Assembly (NCBI RefSeq): GCF_028290025.1
Contig: NZ_JAQGKQ010000093.1
Location: 16,338-80,337 of the forward strand
Origin: Cypionkella sp.
GTDB taxonomy: Bacteria; Pseudomonadota; Alphaproteobacteria; Rhodobacterales; Rhodobacteraceae
Direction: 5' to 3'
DNA length: 64,000 bases
Shown: positions 36,120 through 45,513 of the stretch, piece by piece
Layout: each line of letters begins with the position of its first letter
How positions within the stretch are numbered: position 1 is the first letter of the stretch
The notes under the pieces: model-generated
Seen by the model: the letters and a program-made list of their open reading frames with translations, nothing else
What the model was told of the DNA's origin: nothing
The model's database searches: none
Program-made: the position numbers and the translations under genes

Positions 36120-37109
36120 TTATTCCGGGGTCAGGGTTGGAACAACCTCGACCCTTCGGTTTTTCTGTTGGCCATCGGGCGTCAGATTGCTGGCACGCGG
36201 CGCAAGCGGGCCGACGCCATCCGCGCTGATTTGCGCCTCGGTCGCGCCATAACTTGTCACAAGCACCTGCCGCACACTTTCAGCCCGCTTCTTCGACAGT
36301 GCCGTGTTGCTCGCCAGCCCGCCCGAGGCATCAGTATGGCCAACCAGCGCCACGGTCTTTGTGGGATTGGCATTCAGCCACCCGGCAAGAGCCACCAATG
36401 ACGCATACTTGCCGTCGGCCAACTCTGACGAGCCCGACGTGAAAACCAGATCCTCCAGTACTTGTGCTTGACCAAGATCTAGCCGAGCACCCAAATCGGA
36501 CGCGGATTGCGCCGCATCTGCGGGCTTCAAATCTCCAATGTCAGCTTGTGCGGCGGGCTCTGATGATTGGGGTGATGCAGCCGCCAGCGTAGCCGTCTCG
36601 CCACCGATTCTGGTCAACTGTACGTAGCCGTTTTCTGGCGATTTGCTGACCAAAAGCCCGAGATATTCCTTGCCCTTGAGCCCCGCCCGTTCCGCCGCAA
36701 GGTACCGGAAGTCCCCCAGATCGACGTGCATGTCCGGTTCTGCCACTACCTCTGTTCCAAAGCGGAAATCGTAGCCACCGCAAGCCTCGGTCTCGCATTC
36801 GAAAATTACTTTGAAACCAGCCGCAGCGATCTGACTGCGCAATGATTGGATCAGTTCCAACGTCGACACCCTTGGCACCTCTACACGCCAAGCCCGTTGG
36901 TCGAGGTTGCCTTCGGTCTGCTGCATCGCGATCGTACCCGCGGCAAATGGCCCGACAGCGAGGCGAAACGAGGCCAAAGCCTCATTGCGCTGCAGCGTTG
37001 ACTCAGAAGGGCCGGGAAATTGGATGTTTAACATTGGTGCAGATTGCGCAACCGTGGCGCAGCAAAATGAGCCGATCGCAAAGACTACACGAAGCGTCGA
37101 ATTTTTCAT
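36120..37109 (-). CDS. OmpA-family outer-membrane/peptidoglycan-binding protein
   Basis: Start set at ATG 37109 (AGAGG upstream), which gives a signal peptide ending near AQSA; an upstream frame to 37160 would overlap the GNAT gene. The C-terminal half is an OmpA domain (LVFTSGSSELADGKYASL; ALVGHTDASGG; NRRVEVVPT), which binds peptidoglycan diaminopimelate. The N-terminal half contains a Cys pair (FECETEACGGYDF) and a partner-like domain with no recognised name. It follows the GNAT gene by 19 bases. Confidence 0.82.
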   Translation of the reverse strand: MKNSTLRVVFAIGSFCCATVAQSAPMLNIQFPGPSESTLQRNEALASFRLAVGPFAAGTIAMQQTEGNLDQRAWRVEVPRVSTLELIQSLRSQIAAAGFKVIFECETEACGGYDFRFGTEVVAEPDMHVDLGDFRYLAAERAGLKGKEYLGLLVSKSPENGYVQLTRIGGETATLAAASPQSSEPAAQADIGDLKPADAAQSASDLGARLDLGQAQVLEDLVFTSGSSELADGKYASLVALAGWLNANPTKTVALVGHTDASGGLASNTALSKKRAESVRQVLVTSYGATEAQISADGVGPLAPRASNLTPDGQQKNRRVEVVPTLTPE

Positions 37110-37128
37110 TTGCTTGGCCTCTGTGGGC

Positions 37129-37851
37129 TCATTTCTGTCGATAGTGATATTGTCCCACAACCTTCATCGCCAAGGAAGCGTAAAGCCTGCGGGCCGCATC
37201 ATTCGCCACGGTGACGATCACTAACAACATATCTGCCCCGTTGTCTTGCGCCCAAATGGCCGCAGCCCGCAAGATGTTGTGCGCGGAACCCTGCCTGCGC
37301 TGACGGGTCGTGACCTCTAGCGCATGCAGCATCGCGAAGTTTTCGTGCACCGCAACGAAGGCAATCCCAGCTGCGCGGTCTTGGGCACGGCTTAGGATGG
37401 CTGTTTTCGGCCCCACCACCCGATCCATGATTGCCAAACGTGCCGCGCCGACACCGCCTTCTGCCCACAGGTCAGCGGCGATTGCCATCGGTGGCCAATG
37501 CGGAAAAGTCGTCATTGGCTCCGGCGGTAGTGCTAGCGTCGCTATCGGTGCCGCATAGGCTACGACCGGGTCAACAATCCGATAGCCGCGTGCCATCAGC
37601 GCCTGATCAAGCCTGTCGTCGCCCGCTCGGATCACGAATAGCGCTGACTGCCCCAACGCGGCCATAGCCGTTTCAGCGACAGGAATATCGGTGTCTTGCC
37701 AGTCGCCATCAGCCGTCGCTGCAGACACACGTTTGCCGCCGCCCTTGCCTTCACGGATCGTCCAAGGCCCAGCTTTGCTGGCTGCGGCGGTACGCCAAGT
37801 CGCCTCCATCACTTGCTGAAGCCGTTCGGCATCTATGACTGCGGATGTCAT
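37129..37851 (-). CDS. GNAT-family N-acetyltransferase
   Basis: A 240-residue protein whose C-terminal half is a GNAT fold (HALEVTTRQRRQGSAHNILRAA gives the acetyl-CoA loop, followed by VANDAARRLYASL). The N-terminal half is a divergent GNAT-like or accessory domain. The start overlaps the CinA-like stop (ATGA), so the pair is coupled. Substrate unknown. Confidence 0.75.
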   Translation of the reverse strand: MTSAVIDAERLQQVMEATWRTAAASKAGPWTIREGKGGGKRVSAATADGDWQDTDIPVAETAMAALGQSALFVIRAGDDRLDQALMARGYRIVDPVVAYAAPIATLALPPEPMTTFPHWPPMAIAADLWAEGGVGAARLAIMDRVVGPKTAILSRAQDRAAGIAFVAVHENFAMLHALEVTTRQRRQGSAHNILRAAAIWAQDNGADMLLVIVTVANDAARRLYASLAMKVVGQYHYRQK

Positions 37852-38567
37852 TCGAACAACTCGGTCAACCGCAGCATGGCAGCGCTTACCCGTCCCGGAT
37901 CTGTGCCGCGGATTACCAGATTCGTTCCGAAGCTTCCATTTTGCGTGAACGGATAGGACCCCATCGAAAGGTCGGGGAATTGGGCAGCAAGAGCGCCAAA
38001 GTCCGCAGCAATCTCACCCTCACCACGCTGCACGCGCAAGGTTTGCGAAAGCAACGGTGGACCACCGGTCAGCGTTGGCAGCACCGAGGCCAGCATCGCC
38101 TCAAATATCTTTGGCACTCCGGCCATGACATGCACATTGTTCAGGCTGAAACCCGGCGCAATCGAGACTGGGTTGTCAATCAGGGCGGCGCCATCGGGTA
38201 TGCGCGCCATACGCTGCCGTGCCTCGTTAAACGGCATGTTCTGTCGTTCATAATGTGCGCTCATCAGCGCCATGGCATCTGCGCGGTGGGTGATCGCCAC
38301 GCCGAACGCCGCCGCAATCGCATCGGCGGTGATGTCATCGTGGGTCGGGCCAATGCCGCCAGAGGTGAACAGATGGTCATACTTGTTAGATAAAGCCTGC
38401 ACGGCCTCGACAATCTCGGCGTGATCATCCGCCACCACCCGCGCTTCTGCCAAGGTGATGCCATGCTTGGTCAGCTCGCAGGCAATGTAGTGCAGATTCG
38501 AATCGCGAGTGCGTCCCGACAAGATCTCGTCACCGATCACCAGCATGGCGGCGGTTGGGTTGGGCAT
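37848..38567 (-). CDS. Molybdopterin-binding (CinA N-terminal type) protein
   Basis: Start set at ATG 38567, which has AAGGAG at ideal distance. The 239 residues match the MoCF-biosynthesis/CinA N-terminal domain: MLVIGDEILSGRTRDSN and FTSGGIGPTHDDIT. The C-terminal amidase domain of full CinA (nicotinamide mononucleotide deamidase) is absent. Stand-alone proteins like this are widespread in alphaproteobacteria; nucleotide-related hydrolysis has been proposed for the family. Confidence 0.82.
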   Translation of the reverse strand: MPNPTAAMLVIGDEILSGRTRDSNLHYIACELTKHGITLAEARVVADDHAEIVEAVQALSNKYDHLFTSGGIGPTHDDITADAIAAAFGVAITHRADAMALMSAHYERQNMPFNEARQRMARIPDGAALIDNPVSIAPGFSLNNVHVMAGVPKIFEAMLASVLPTLTGGPPLLSQTLRVQRGEGEIAADFGALAAQFPDLSMGSYPFTQNGSFGTNLVIRGTDPGRVSAAMLRLTELFE

Positions 38568-38713
38568 GAGGTACTCCTTTTCGAATTTCTCAAATATAGG
38601 TCTAAGCGAGGTGATCAACCAGCTTTGTATCGACACAGCTGACATAGCCCGCACTGACCCTCTGGCAAAGCCGCTTTGCATGGCTTATTTAAAGCCAAAC
38701 CGGAGGATAACCC

Positions 38714-39523
38714 GTGGAAGACATCCGTGGCCGCGTGACCAAAAACGGCATTCGCATCTACGAAGACGCGGATTTCGCAGGAATGCGAGCCGCTGGGCGC
38801 TGTGCCGCCGAAATTCTTGATATGGTCGCGCAATATGTAAGGCCCGGCGTAACAACAGCCTTGCTCGACGACTTTATCCGGGAGGAGATTGAGCGGCGCG
38901 GTGTGGTATCGGCCACCATTGGTTACAAGGGCTATCAGCATGCGTCGTGCATTAGTGTTAACCATGTCGTGTGCCATGGTATTCCGGGAGCCAAGATATT
39001 GGCGGATGGAGATATCCTCAACGTTGACGTGACGGTGATTGTTGATGGTTGGTTTGGCGATACCAGCCGTATGTATGTTGCAGGTTCTGTGCCGCGCAAA
39101 GCTGAACGGCTTATTGAAGTGACTGTCGAATCGCTGATGCGCGGCATCGCAGCGGCAAAGCCGGGCAATACTTTCGGCGACATTGGTTATGCTATTCAAA
39201 GTTTTGTCGAAGCAAATCGCATGTCAGTCGTGCGGGATTTCTGCGGGCATGGGCTGGGGCGGGTATTCCACGCTCCGCCAAATGTGCTGCATTACGGGCG
39301 TCCAGGCACCGGTGCGGTGTTGGAAGAAGGCATGATTTTTACCATAGAGCCGATGGTTAATTTGGGCCGCCCCGAAACCAAGGTGCTGGCCGATGATTGG
39401 ACCGCTGTGACGCGCGACAAATCGCTTTCGGCGCAATTTGAACATTCGGTCGGGATCACGGCGACGGGCTGTGAAATTTTTACGTTGTCGCCGGCCGGGA
39501 AGTTTCACCCCACTTGGAGCTAA
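38714..39523 (+). CDS. map: Methionine aminopeptidase type I
   Basis: A 269-residue metalloprotease that removes N-terminal methionine. It starts at GTG 38714 with CGGAGG upstream. The metal ligands are in VDVTVIVDGWFGDTSRMY (two Asp), FCGHGLGRVFH (His), FTIEPMV (Glu) and QFEHSVG (Glu). The stop shares bases with the convergent HAD gene. It is divergent from the CinA-like gene. Confidence 0.94.
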   Translation: MEDIRGRVTKNGIRIYEDADFAGMRAAGRCAAEILDMVAQYVRPGVTTALLDDFIREEIERRGVVSATIGYKGYQHASCISVNHVVCHGIPGAKILADGDILNVDVTVIVDGWFGDTSRMYVAGSVPRKAERLIEVTVESLMRGIAAAKPGNTFGDIGYAIQSFVEANRMSVVRDFCGHGLGRVFHAPPNVLHYGRPGTGAVLEEGMIFTIEPMVNLGRPETKVLADDWTAVTRDKSLSAQFEHSVGITATGCEIFTLSPAGKFHPTWS

Positions 39524-40158
39524 ACGCCCAATAGACGGGGTAAATCCTTCATGTCGTTGAAAACAACTGCGCCCTCGGCAGCAAGATTGACATTACCAAG
39601 TGGTGCATAACCCATGCAGCGCATTCCCGCAGCTTTGGCGGCGCGCGCACCTGTTGGGCTGTCTTCGATTACCACGCATGTGCTCGGATCGACGCCTAGT
39701 GCTGCCGCGGCGTGCAGATAAAGATCCGGTGCTGGCTTTGGTTTGCCGAGACTTTGGCCGGAGTATAGGCCCTTGAACCGTGTAATCAGCCCATGCTGCC
39801 CGAGGGTAATTTGCATTTTCTCAGCGGATCCATTGGAGCCCATGGCAAACGGAATTCCTGCCGCATCCAACGCATCAAGCACTGGCAAAATGCCCTGCAC
39901 CAGTGGCGTGCCCAGCCGCAGTTTGGCGTAAAGCCGGTCGTAAAAAGCGTCGCACCATCCTATCGGAAGTTTTGCGCCCATTGCGTTCGCTTTGTCGCGC
40001 AAGCCCTGCAAGGTCATGCCCAGAAAGGTGTGATGCAATGCGTCTGGTTGCATCGGCAGATTGTGCTGGGCGAGTTCCTCGGCCAGCAATTCAAACAGCA
40101 ACGGTTCGCTGTCGACGACCACACCGTCACAATCAAAAATCACAGCGCTAAGGATCAT
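39520..40158 (-). CDS. HAD-family phosphatase (phosphoglycolate/beta-phosphoglucomutase-like)
   Basis: A 212-residue HAD hydrolase with motif I FDCDGVVVDSE, motif II GSNGSAEK, and motif III/IV GKPKPAPDLYLHAA plus VIEDSPTGARAAKAAG. A helical cap lies between motifs I and II. Substrates of this subfamily are small sugar phosphates. It overlaps rsmD by four bases, so it is the last gene of the reductase-rsmD-HAD operon. Confidence 0.85.
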   Translation of the reverse strand: MILSAVIFDCDGVVVDSEPLLFELLAEELAQHNLPMQPDALHHTFLGMTLQGLRDKANAMGAKLPIGWCDAFYDRLYAKLRLGTPLVQGILPVLDALDAAGIPFAMGSNGSAEKMQITLGQHGLITRFKGLYSGQSLGKPKPAPDLYLHAAAALGVDPSTCVVIEDSPTGARAAKAAGMRCMGYAPLGNVNLAAEGAVVFNDMKDLPRLLGV

Positions 40159-40712
40159 GCGGGGGCCTTCAAAATGGTCACGAGAGTGTCACCGTATCTG
40201 CGCTTATCAAGTTGCTCAAATCCGGGTGGGGCTTTTGGTGGTACGCTTTCTTCCCATATAACAAGCGCTTCCGGCGCTAGCCACGTCGAAAGTGCCATCA
40301 AAGCTGCCTCTCCCATCGCTTTGCCATAGGGCGGGTCGAGAAAGATGACATCAAACGCAGCGCCGGGATTGAGGCCGGGATTACTGGCATCGCGCCGCAA
40401 AATTTCGCAAGCGTTTTCCGCTCGCATCAGCGCGATATTCCGCTTTAGCAAAGCTGTCGCGGCAGCGCCGTTCTCGATGAAGACAGCCTCGGTTGCACCT
40501 CTTGAAAGCGCCTCCAGGCCCAGAGCGCCGGTGCCTGCAAACACGTCCAGAATTCGCGCGCCATTCAGCGGATTGCCGTAGCCGCCATTGATCAGCAGGT
40601 TAAATATGGCCTCACGCACACGGTCCGACGTGGGGCGAAGATGCGCCTGAGCGTCACCAGCCCCGACCGGAGAAAGATGCAGCCCGCGTGCGGTGCCGCC
40701 AATGATCCTCAT
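40155..40712 (-). CDS. rsmD: 16S rRNA (guanine966-N2)-methyltransferase RsmD
   Basis: A 185-residue SAM-dependent methyltransferase: MRIIGGTARG at the start, PTSDRVREAIFNLL, SAM motif LDVFAGTGALGLEALSRGA and catalytic-type LDPPYGK. It methylates G966 in helix 31 of 16S rRNA. It overlaps both neighbours by ATGA-type junctions. Confidence 0.92.
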   Translation of the reverse strand: MRIIGGTARGLHLSPVGAGDAQAHLRPTSDRVREAIFNLLINGGYGNPLNGARILDVFAGTGALGLEALSRGATEAVFIENGAAATALLKRNIALMRAENACEILRRDASNPGLNPGAAFDVIFLDPPYGKAMGEAALMALSTWLAPEALVIWEESVPPKAPPGFEQLDKRRYGDTLVTILKAPA

Positions 40713-41917
40713 GCTTTCAGCAGGGATTTCATATCGGTCAACGGGTCTTGTAACGCAGCTTTGGCGGGCGATTTGCCGTTCTCTATCAGGCGCTTACCCA
40801 CCATATAGGCCCGCGGATCGTTCATTGCGTCAACGGCTAGCAAGGTGTTTCCCAAGAAATACCAGAAGCTGACGCTGTCACCATCCGGGCCGCGCGTGAC
40901 GATGTTGTCGTAGCCCACATTTAGCCCCGCGATCTGCAGTTTGCATTCATACTGATCCGACCAAAACCATGGCTGGGCATCGTAAACCACGTTCGCACCC
41001 ATGATGTTTTCCGCGACGGTTTCGGCTTGGTGGATCGCATTGCCCACTGACTCCAACCGCCAGCGCCCGCCTTTGTGCGGAAAACTGGCACAATCGCCAG
41101 CAGACCAGATATGCGGGTCAGAGGTGCGGCCAAATTCATCAGTTTTGATGCCGTTATCAATCGCCAGACCCGCAGCTTCGGCCAAACCTGTGCCAGGAAG
41201 AATCCCTACGCCCGCGATGATGAAATCGGCGGCAAGTTCAGTGCCATCGCTGAGCCGGACGCCAGAGGCACGATGTTCGCCCAAAATCCGCTCCAATCCA
41301 GTGGACTCGAGGATTTTCACGCCATGTGCTTTGTGCAGCGCCCGGAAGTAATCACTGGTTTCAGGGGAAGCCACCCGTTGTAGAATACGCGGTGCCATTT
41401 CGACAACGGTCACATCCAACCCAAGTTTCGCCGCCACGGCCGCTGCTTCCAGCCCAATATATCCGCCGCCAACGACGACCAAACGCCGCCCCGCCACGAA
41501 TTCAACTTTCATAGCGTCGACGTCTGCCAAGCTGCGAACGGTGTGAATTCCTGCAAGATCGCCGCCGATATTGGTGGGCAAACGCCGTGGATAAGATCCG
41601 GTGGTCAGCACCAGTTCATCATAAGAAATCACGTCATTGCCGATCATCACCTTGCGGGTGATAGGCTCAATCGCTGAAACTTTATGCCCTAATTTCAAGG
41701 TAATGCCATGTTCAGCGTAAAAATCATGGCCGCGCAGCCAGAGACGTTCTTCGTCCATTTCACCCAACAGGTAGGCTTTTGACAATGGTGGACGTTGATA
41801 GGGCGGAGCGGTCTCATCGCCGATCAAAGTGATGTTTCCCTCATGCCCCAGCACGCGCAATTTTGCCACGAGCGCGGCCCCAGCCTGCCCGGCCCCAATT
41901 ACTACGATGTCGGTCAT
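40709..41917 (-). CDS. FAD-dependent ferredoxin reductase
   Basis: Start set at ATG 41917 (AGAGGAAG upstream). The 402 residues have an FAD motif (VVIGAGQAGAALVAKL), an NAD motif (VVGGGYIGLEAAAVAAKLG) and the second FAD contact IWSAGDCAS, then a reductase C-terminal domain. It matches putidaredoxin- and rhodocoxin-reductase-like enzymes that pass electrons from NADH to a [2Fe-2S] ferredoxin, often for a P450. Neither partner is in the window. Confidence 0.85.
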   Translation of the reverse strand: MTDIVVIGAGQAGAALVAKLRVLGHEGNITLIGDETAPPYQRPPLSKAYLLGEMDEERLWLRGHDFYAEHGITLKLGHKVSAIEPITRKVMIGNDVISYDELVLTTGSYPRRLPTNIGGDLAGIHTVRSLADVDAMKVEFVAGRRLVVVGGGYIGLEAAAVAAKLGLDVTVVEMAPRILQRVASPETSDYFRALHKAHGVKILESTGLERILGEHRASGVRLSDGTELAADFIIAGVGILPGTGLAEAAGLAIDNGIKTDEFGRTSDPHIWSAGDCASFPHKGGRWRLESVGNAIHQAETVAENIMGANVVYDAQPWFWSDQYECKLQIAGLNVGYDNIVTRGPDGDSVSFWYFLGNTLLAVDAMNDPRAYMVGKRLIENGKSPAKAALQDPLTDMKSLLKA

Positions 41918-41995
41918 GCGCACTTCCTCTGGTCGAATGTTCGCGCGGACCCTATATCCCGCAGGACGGGTAATGCAACGCAAGAGGGATAGAGT

Positions 41996-42484
41996 ATGAC
42001 GATTTCTGTTGGAACCAAACTGCCGGATGCAACTTTGCAAGTGATGGGCGGAAATGGGCCGGAGGCTGTATCGCTTGCTAGCAAGCTCGCAGGGCGCAAC
42101 GTGGTGATTTTTGCTCTGCCGGGCGCTTACACCAGCACTTGTACCACTGCGCATGTGCCAAGCTTCATTCGTACCCGCGAAAAACTCTCAGCCAAAGGCG
42201 TGGACGAGGTGATCTGCATTTCCGTCAACGATGCCTTCGTTATGAAAGCATGGGGAGACGCGACGGGGGCCAGTGCCGCTGGCATCACCATGGCGGCTGA
42301 TGTCGATGCCAGCTTCACCAAAGCAGTGGGGATGGAGTTCTCTGCCCCCGCAGTCGGGTTCTTTGACCGCTCAAAACGCTACGCGCTTTATGCGGTTGAC
42401 GGCGTTGTGAAAGTCCTGAACGTCGAACAACCGGGCGGAGGCTGCGAAATCTCGGGTGGCGAAGCTATGCTCGCGGCAATCTGA
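41996..42484 (+). CDS. Peroxiredoxin (Prx5/AhpE type)
   Basis: A 162-residue peroxiredoxin with the active-site stretch LPGAYTSTCTTAHVPSF (peroxidatic Cys49) and the Prx5 family features (ISVNDAFVMKAWG; VGFFDRSKRYALY). It reduces hydrogen peroxide and organic peroxides in the cytoplasm. It is divergent from the ferredoxin reductase, with 78 bases between, and has no EcfG-type promoter that I can see. Confidence 0.9.
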   Translation: MTISVGTKLPDATLQVMGGNGPEAVSLASKLAGRNVVIFALPGAYTSTCTTAHVPSFIRTREKLSAKGVDEVICISVNDAFVMKAWGDATGASAAGITMAADVDASFTKAVGMEFSAPAVGFFDRSKRYALYAVDGVVKVLNVEQPGGGCEISGGEAMLAAI

Positions 42485-42534
42485 ATAATTTGTGACTCTG
42501 CCTTCGCTCAATCTGATGACAGAGTCACAATCAA

Positions 42535-42900
42535 CTATCCGATGCGGTTTCTGTGCGCTTCGCACAAACAAGAAATTGGCTCGGAATGATCGCGCGCCAC
42601 AGCAGCATCGCCAGCCGCCTTGTCCATTTGCTTCGCCAAATTCAGGTCCAAAATTGACAGACCGTTGCAATCATGCGTGATCAAGGTGACGTCCACTATA
42701 TTGTATTTATTTGACCACTCCGGGTGATGGTTCAGTTTTTCAGCAGCCAAAGCGGCGCGAGACATAAAACCCCACGCTTCCGAAAAGCTCTTAAACTTCC
42801 ATATTTTGCGGATAGCATCTCTGCCCGACACCGCACCCCATCCGGTTTCACCTAAAGCGGGTAACGCGGCACGTTCTTCAGAATTGAGCAAGTCGGCCAT
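42535..42900 (-). CDS. phhB: Pterin-4a-carbinolamine dehydratase
   Basis: A 121-residue PCD/DCoH protein with the active-site stretch [19 protein letters not shown] and [10 protein letters not shown]. It dehydrates 4a-hydroxytetrahydrobiopterin after aromatic hydroxylation. It starts at ATG 42900 inside the GST stop (TGATG). The core ends near residue 97; a tail of about 25 residues with two Cys ([10 protein letters not shown]) is longer than usual. No phenylalanine hydroxylase is nearby. Confidence 0.85.
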   Translation of the reverse strand: MADLLNSEERAALPALGETGWGAVSGRDAIRKIWKFKSFSEAWGFMSRAALAAEKLNHHPEWSNKYNIVDVTLITHDCNGLSILDLNLAKQMDKAAGDAAVARDHSEPISCLCEAHRNRIG

Positions 42901-43505
42901 CAATTTTCCTTTGCCAAAAGTGCGTCGCAGAGTGCGTTAGCGCCTATATACGCAGGGCGTTGCTTTAGACGCGCCCAATAGTCAGAAAACACTGGACGCG
43001 GCTCGATAGTGTTAAAGCTCATGCCAAAACCGATCAGTGAACCTACGTACACATCGGCAGCGGAAAAGCTGTCGCCGCAGATATAGGTAGCCTTTTCAAG
43101 TTGATTGGCCAGCACATCGCAGACCGCCGATAGGCTACCATAGCCCACCATGCCGCGACGTTCTGGCGGTACCTCAACGCCCAATGCCTTGTTGGTGACG
43201 GCAGCATCTACTGGACCCGCGCCGAAAAACATCCAGCGGTAAAAGGCGGCCCGATTGGTAGGCATCAACCCCGCCTCGGGAAAGGCATCTGCCAGATATG
43301 TCACAATCGCAGCGCCTTCGGTGATCACCTGACCGTCGTGGACGAGCGCAGGAACTTTGCCCATTGGATTGATCGCCAGATATTCCGGAGCCTTCATTGT
43401 CGTGCCGTATTCGAGCACGCGTGTCTCGTAAGGCTGTCCAACTTCTTCTAGCATCCAATGCGAAATGCGCGCTCGGCTCTGCGGGTTGGTATAAAATATA
43501 AGCAT
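42900..43505 (-). CDS. Glutathione S-transferase
   Basis: A 201-residue GST with a thioredoxin-like N-terminal domain ([45 protein letters not shown]) and a helical C-terminal domain. Ser/Arg residues in the NPQSRARI segment lie where the glutathione-activating residue is expected. It is sandwiched between the FemAB-like gene (1-base gap) and the PCD gene (overlap). Substrate unknown. Confidence 0.88.
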   Translation of the reverse strand: MLIFYTNPQSRARISHWMLEEVGQPYETRVLEYGTTMKAPEYLAINPMGKVPALVHDGQVITEGAAIVTYLADAFPEAGLMPTNRAAFYRWMFFGAGPVDAAVTNKALGVEVPPERRGMVGYGSLSAVCDVLANQLEKATYICGDSFSAADVYVGSLIGFGMSFNTIEPRPVFSDYWARLKQRPAYIGANALCDALLAKEN

Positions 43506-43506
43506 G

Positions 43507-44652
43507 TTAACCCTCGGATGACACGTGGCGGAATGGGCCGTAAGCGGTCAGCACTTCAATTTCTTCGCCAACTGCGCGGCGTTCTTCAACAAGATACCTT
43601 TCCACCGCTCTCCGAAAAGCCGGATCTGCGATGTAGTGCAGCGAGTGCACTGGCATCGGCAAATAACCGCGCGCGAGTTTATGTTCGCCCTGTGCGCCCG
43701 CCTCGACCCGACTAAGGCCATGGCTTATCGCCCAGTCGATTGCCTGATAATAGCATAACTCAAAATGCAGGCAGGGGTGATCTTCAACGCAGCCCCAATA
43801 GCGGCCGTAAAGCGTGTCACGGCCGATGAAGTTTAACGCCCCGGCAACCGGAGTTTCGCCGCGAAATGCCATAACCAGCAGCACGTCGTCGCGCATCGTG
43901 GCCTGCACCTCATCGAAGAAAGCGCGCGTCAGATAGGGGGTTCCCCATTTGCGGCTGCCAGTGTCCTGATAAAACCTCCAGAACGCATCCCAATGGGCGG
44001 GCTCGATCTGCTCGCCAGTCAGGTTGCGCATCATTAAGCCGCTTGCGCGCGCTGTCTCGCGTTCCTTGCGGATCATCTTGCGCTTGCGGCTAGACAGATC
44101 AGCGAGGAAATCGTCGAACGCCGCGTAACCGCGATTCTCCCAATGGAATTGCTGCGTAATCCGGTGCAACAATCCATGCTTGCCCGCCAGAGATTCCGCC
44201 TCATCTTCTGTGCAAAAGGTGATGTGCAGGCTGGATATCTTGTTTTGTTCTACCAAGCCAATCGCAGCATCGAGCAGCGTCCCTCGCAGGTTGGGGTCGC
44301 CGAGAAAGCGCCGCCCCGAGGCTGGAGTGAATGGTACCGCGGCTTGCAGTTTGGGGTAATACTGCCCGCCCGACCGCTCCAATGCCTCTGCCCAGCCGTG
44401 ATCGAAAATATACTCGCCCTGGCTGTGGGACTTGACATAGAGCGGCAGCGCGGCGACGGGGTCGGTATCTCGCAAGATCAGCGGGCGGGGCAGCCAGCCG
44501 GTGCCTTTGCCGGTAGAATGAGAGCGGTCCAGCGCTGACAAAAACCGGTGCGTGGTGAACGGGTCGATTGGGCGACCAGCTTCGGGACAGGCGAGTCTAT
44601 CCCACTCGGCGGCGCTCAGGTCGGACATGCCGTTAAGAAGCTCTGCTTGCAT
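43507..44652 (-). CDS. FemAB/GNAT-like peptidoglycan-associated acyltransferase family protein
   Basis: Start set at ATG 44652. The 381 residues match the COG3146-type family of GNAT-fold proteins, with a long N-terminal part (DPFTTHRFLSALDRS; PAVPFTPASGRRFL-like stretch) and the conserved C-terminal FIGRDTLYGRYWGC, HFELCYYQAIDWAI and VEAGAQGEHKLARGY. Members are often annotated as peptidoglycan biosynthesis or N-acetyltransferase proteins without an assay. It precedes the GST gene by one base. Confidence 0.75.
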   Translation of the reverse strand: MQAELLNGMSDLSAAEWDRLACPEAGRPIDPFTTHRFLSALDRSHSTGKGTGWLPRPLILRDTDPVAALPLYVKSHSQGEYIFDHGWAEALERSGGQYYPKLQAAVPFTPASGRRFLGDPNLRGTLLDAAIGLVEQNKISSLHITFCTEDEAESLAGKHGLLHRITQQFHWENRGYAAFDDFLADLSSRKRKMIRKERETARASGLMMRNLTGEQIEPAHWDAFWRFYQDTGSRKWGTPYLTRAFFDEVQATMRDDVLLVMAFRGETPVAGALNFIGRDTLYGRYWGCVEDHPCLHFELCYYQAIDWAISHGLSRVEAGAQGEHKLARGYLPMPVHSLHYIADPAFRRAVERYLVEERRAVGEEIEVLTAYGPFRHVSSEG

Positions 44653-44742
44653 GGTCCGCCTATTTTGGGTTTGGTGCAGGCCATTTCGCCTCTGCGCCAC
44701 GGTATTTCTGCTGTGGTGAAGATGGTCTAACGGCAAGCTTCG

Positions 44743-45513
44743 TCAAGCTGATCGGGCCGCCGGATAACTTTCAAAGGTGATATTCTGCGCAATTTTACGG
44801 GCCTCAACCTCTGCCTGCACGCTGCGGATAGTCCAGCACAGAATAGACGCATCTTGGCTTTTTAACTCTGCGACGCGAGGGCGGGCGAGATCTGCGGCTT
44901 CGTGGCTGATGAAACTGGAAAGGGTGCTCTCGTAGTCTGCGATTTCGCGCAGGTGGTCGCAGGTTGCGGGCGAGAGGGGGGCCCAGTTTGCGGGATCATA
45001 GGCTGAGGTGGTGATGCCGCGAGGGACTTTCGGGGCGAGTCGGACCATGTGAGCGACAGAGTTCGGATTGAACGACATAACCGCGACGGGGCCGTTGTAG
45101 CTATTTAGCAGGGCGGCGGCGGCGGTTTCAAGACGCCCGTCGGTGTGCGACATCGTATCGGTCTGATCTTTGATCTCAATCAGCAGCGGGGTGCGACCTG
45201 CGACGAGGTCGAGAATCTCTTGCAGCGTGGGTATCGTTTCGTCGCTGTCGCGCAGTTTTGTCTGTCCGAGGTTGGCAGCGGTCTGGTGTTTGATCAGGCC
45301 GTTGGTGGTGGTGAGGCGATCCAATGACTCGTCATGGAAAACCATCGGGACGCCGTCGCTGGACAGTTGCAAGTCGATCTCAATCCCGTAGCCCGCATCG
45401 ATCGCGGCCGTGATCGCGGCGCGGGAGTTTTCCGGGCGGCCCAAGCTGCGATCATGGTAGGCGCGGTGGGCCAGCGGGGTGGTTAGGAAAGCGGAGGGCA
45501 GGGGGACGCGCAT
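44743..45513 (-). CDS. Glycerophosphodiester phosphodiesterase family protein
   Basis: A 256-residue TIM-barrel GDPD protein. The catalytic signature is intact: AHRAYHDRSLGRPENSRAA, then YGIEIDLQLSSDGVPMVFHDESLDRLT, with metal-binding Glu and Asp. It hydrolyses glycerophosphodiesters to glycerol 3-phosphate and alcohol. Many cytoplasmic forms lack a signal peptide, as here. It starts in the RidA stop (TGATG). Confidence 0.88.
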   Translation of the reverse strand: MRVPLPSAFLTTPLAHRAYHDRSLGRPENSRAAITAAIDAGYGIEIDLQLSSDGVPMVFHDESLDRLTTTNGLIKHQTAANLGQTKLRDSDETIPTLQEILDLVAGRTPLLIEIKDQTDTMSHTDGRLETAAAALLNSYNGPVAVMSFNPNSVAHMVRLAPKVPRGITTSAYDPANWAPLSPATCDHLREIADYESTLSSFISHEAADLARPRVAELKSQDASILCWTIRSVQAEVEARKIAQNITFESYPAARSA

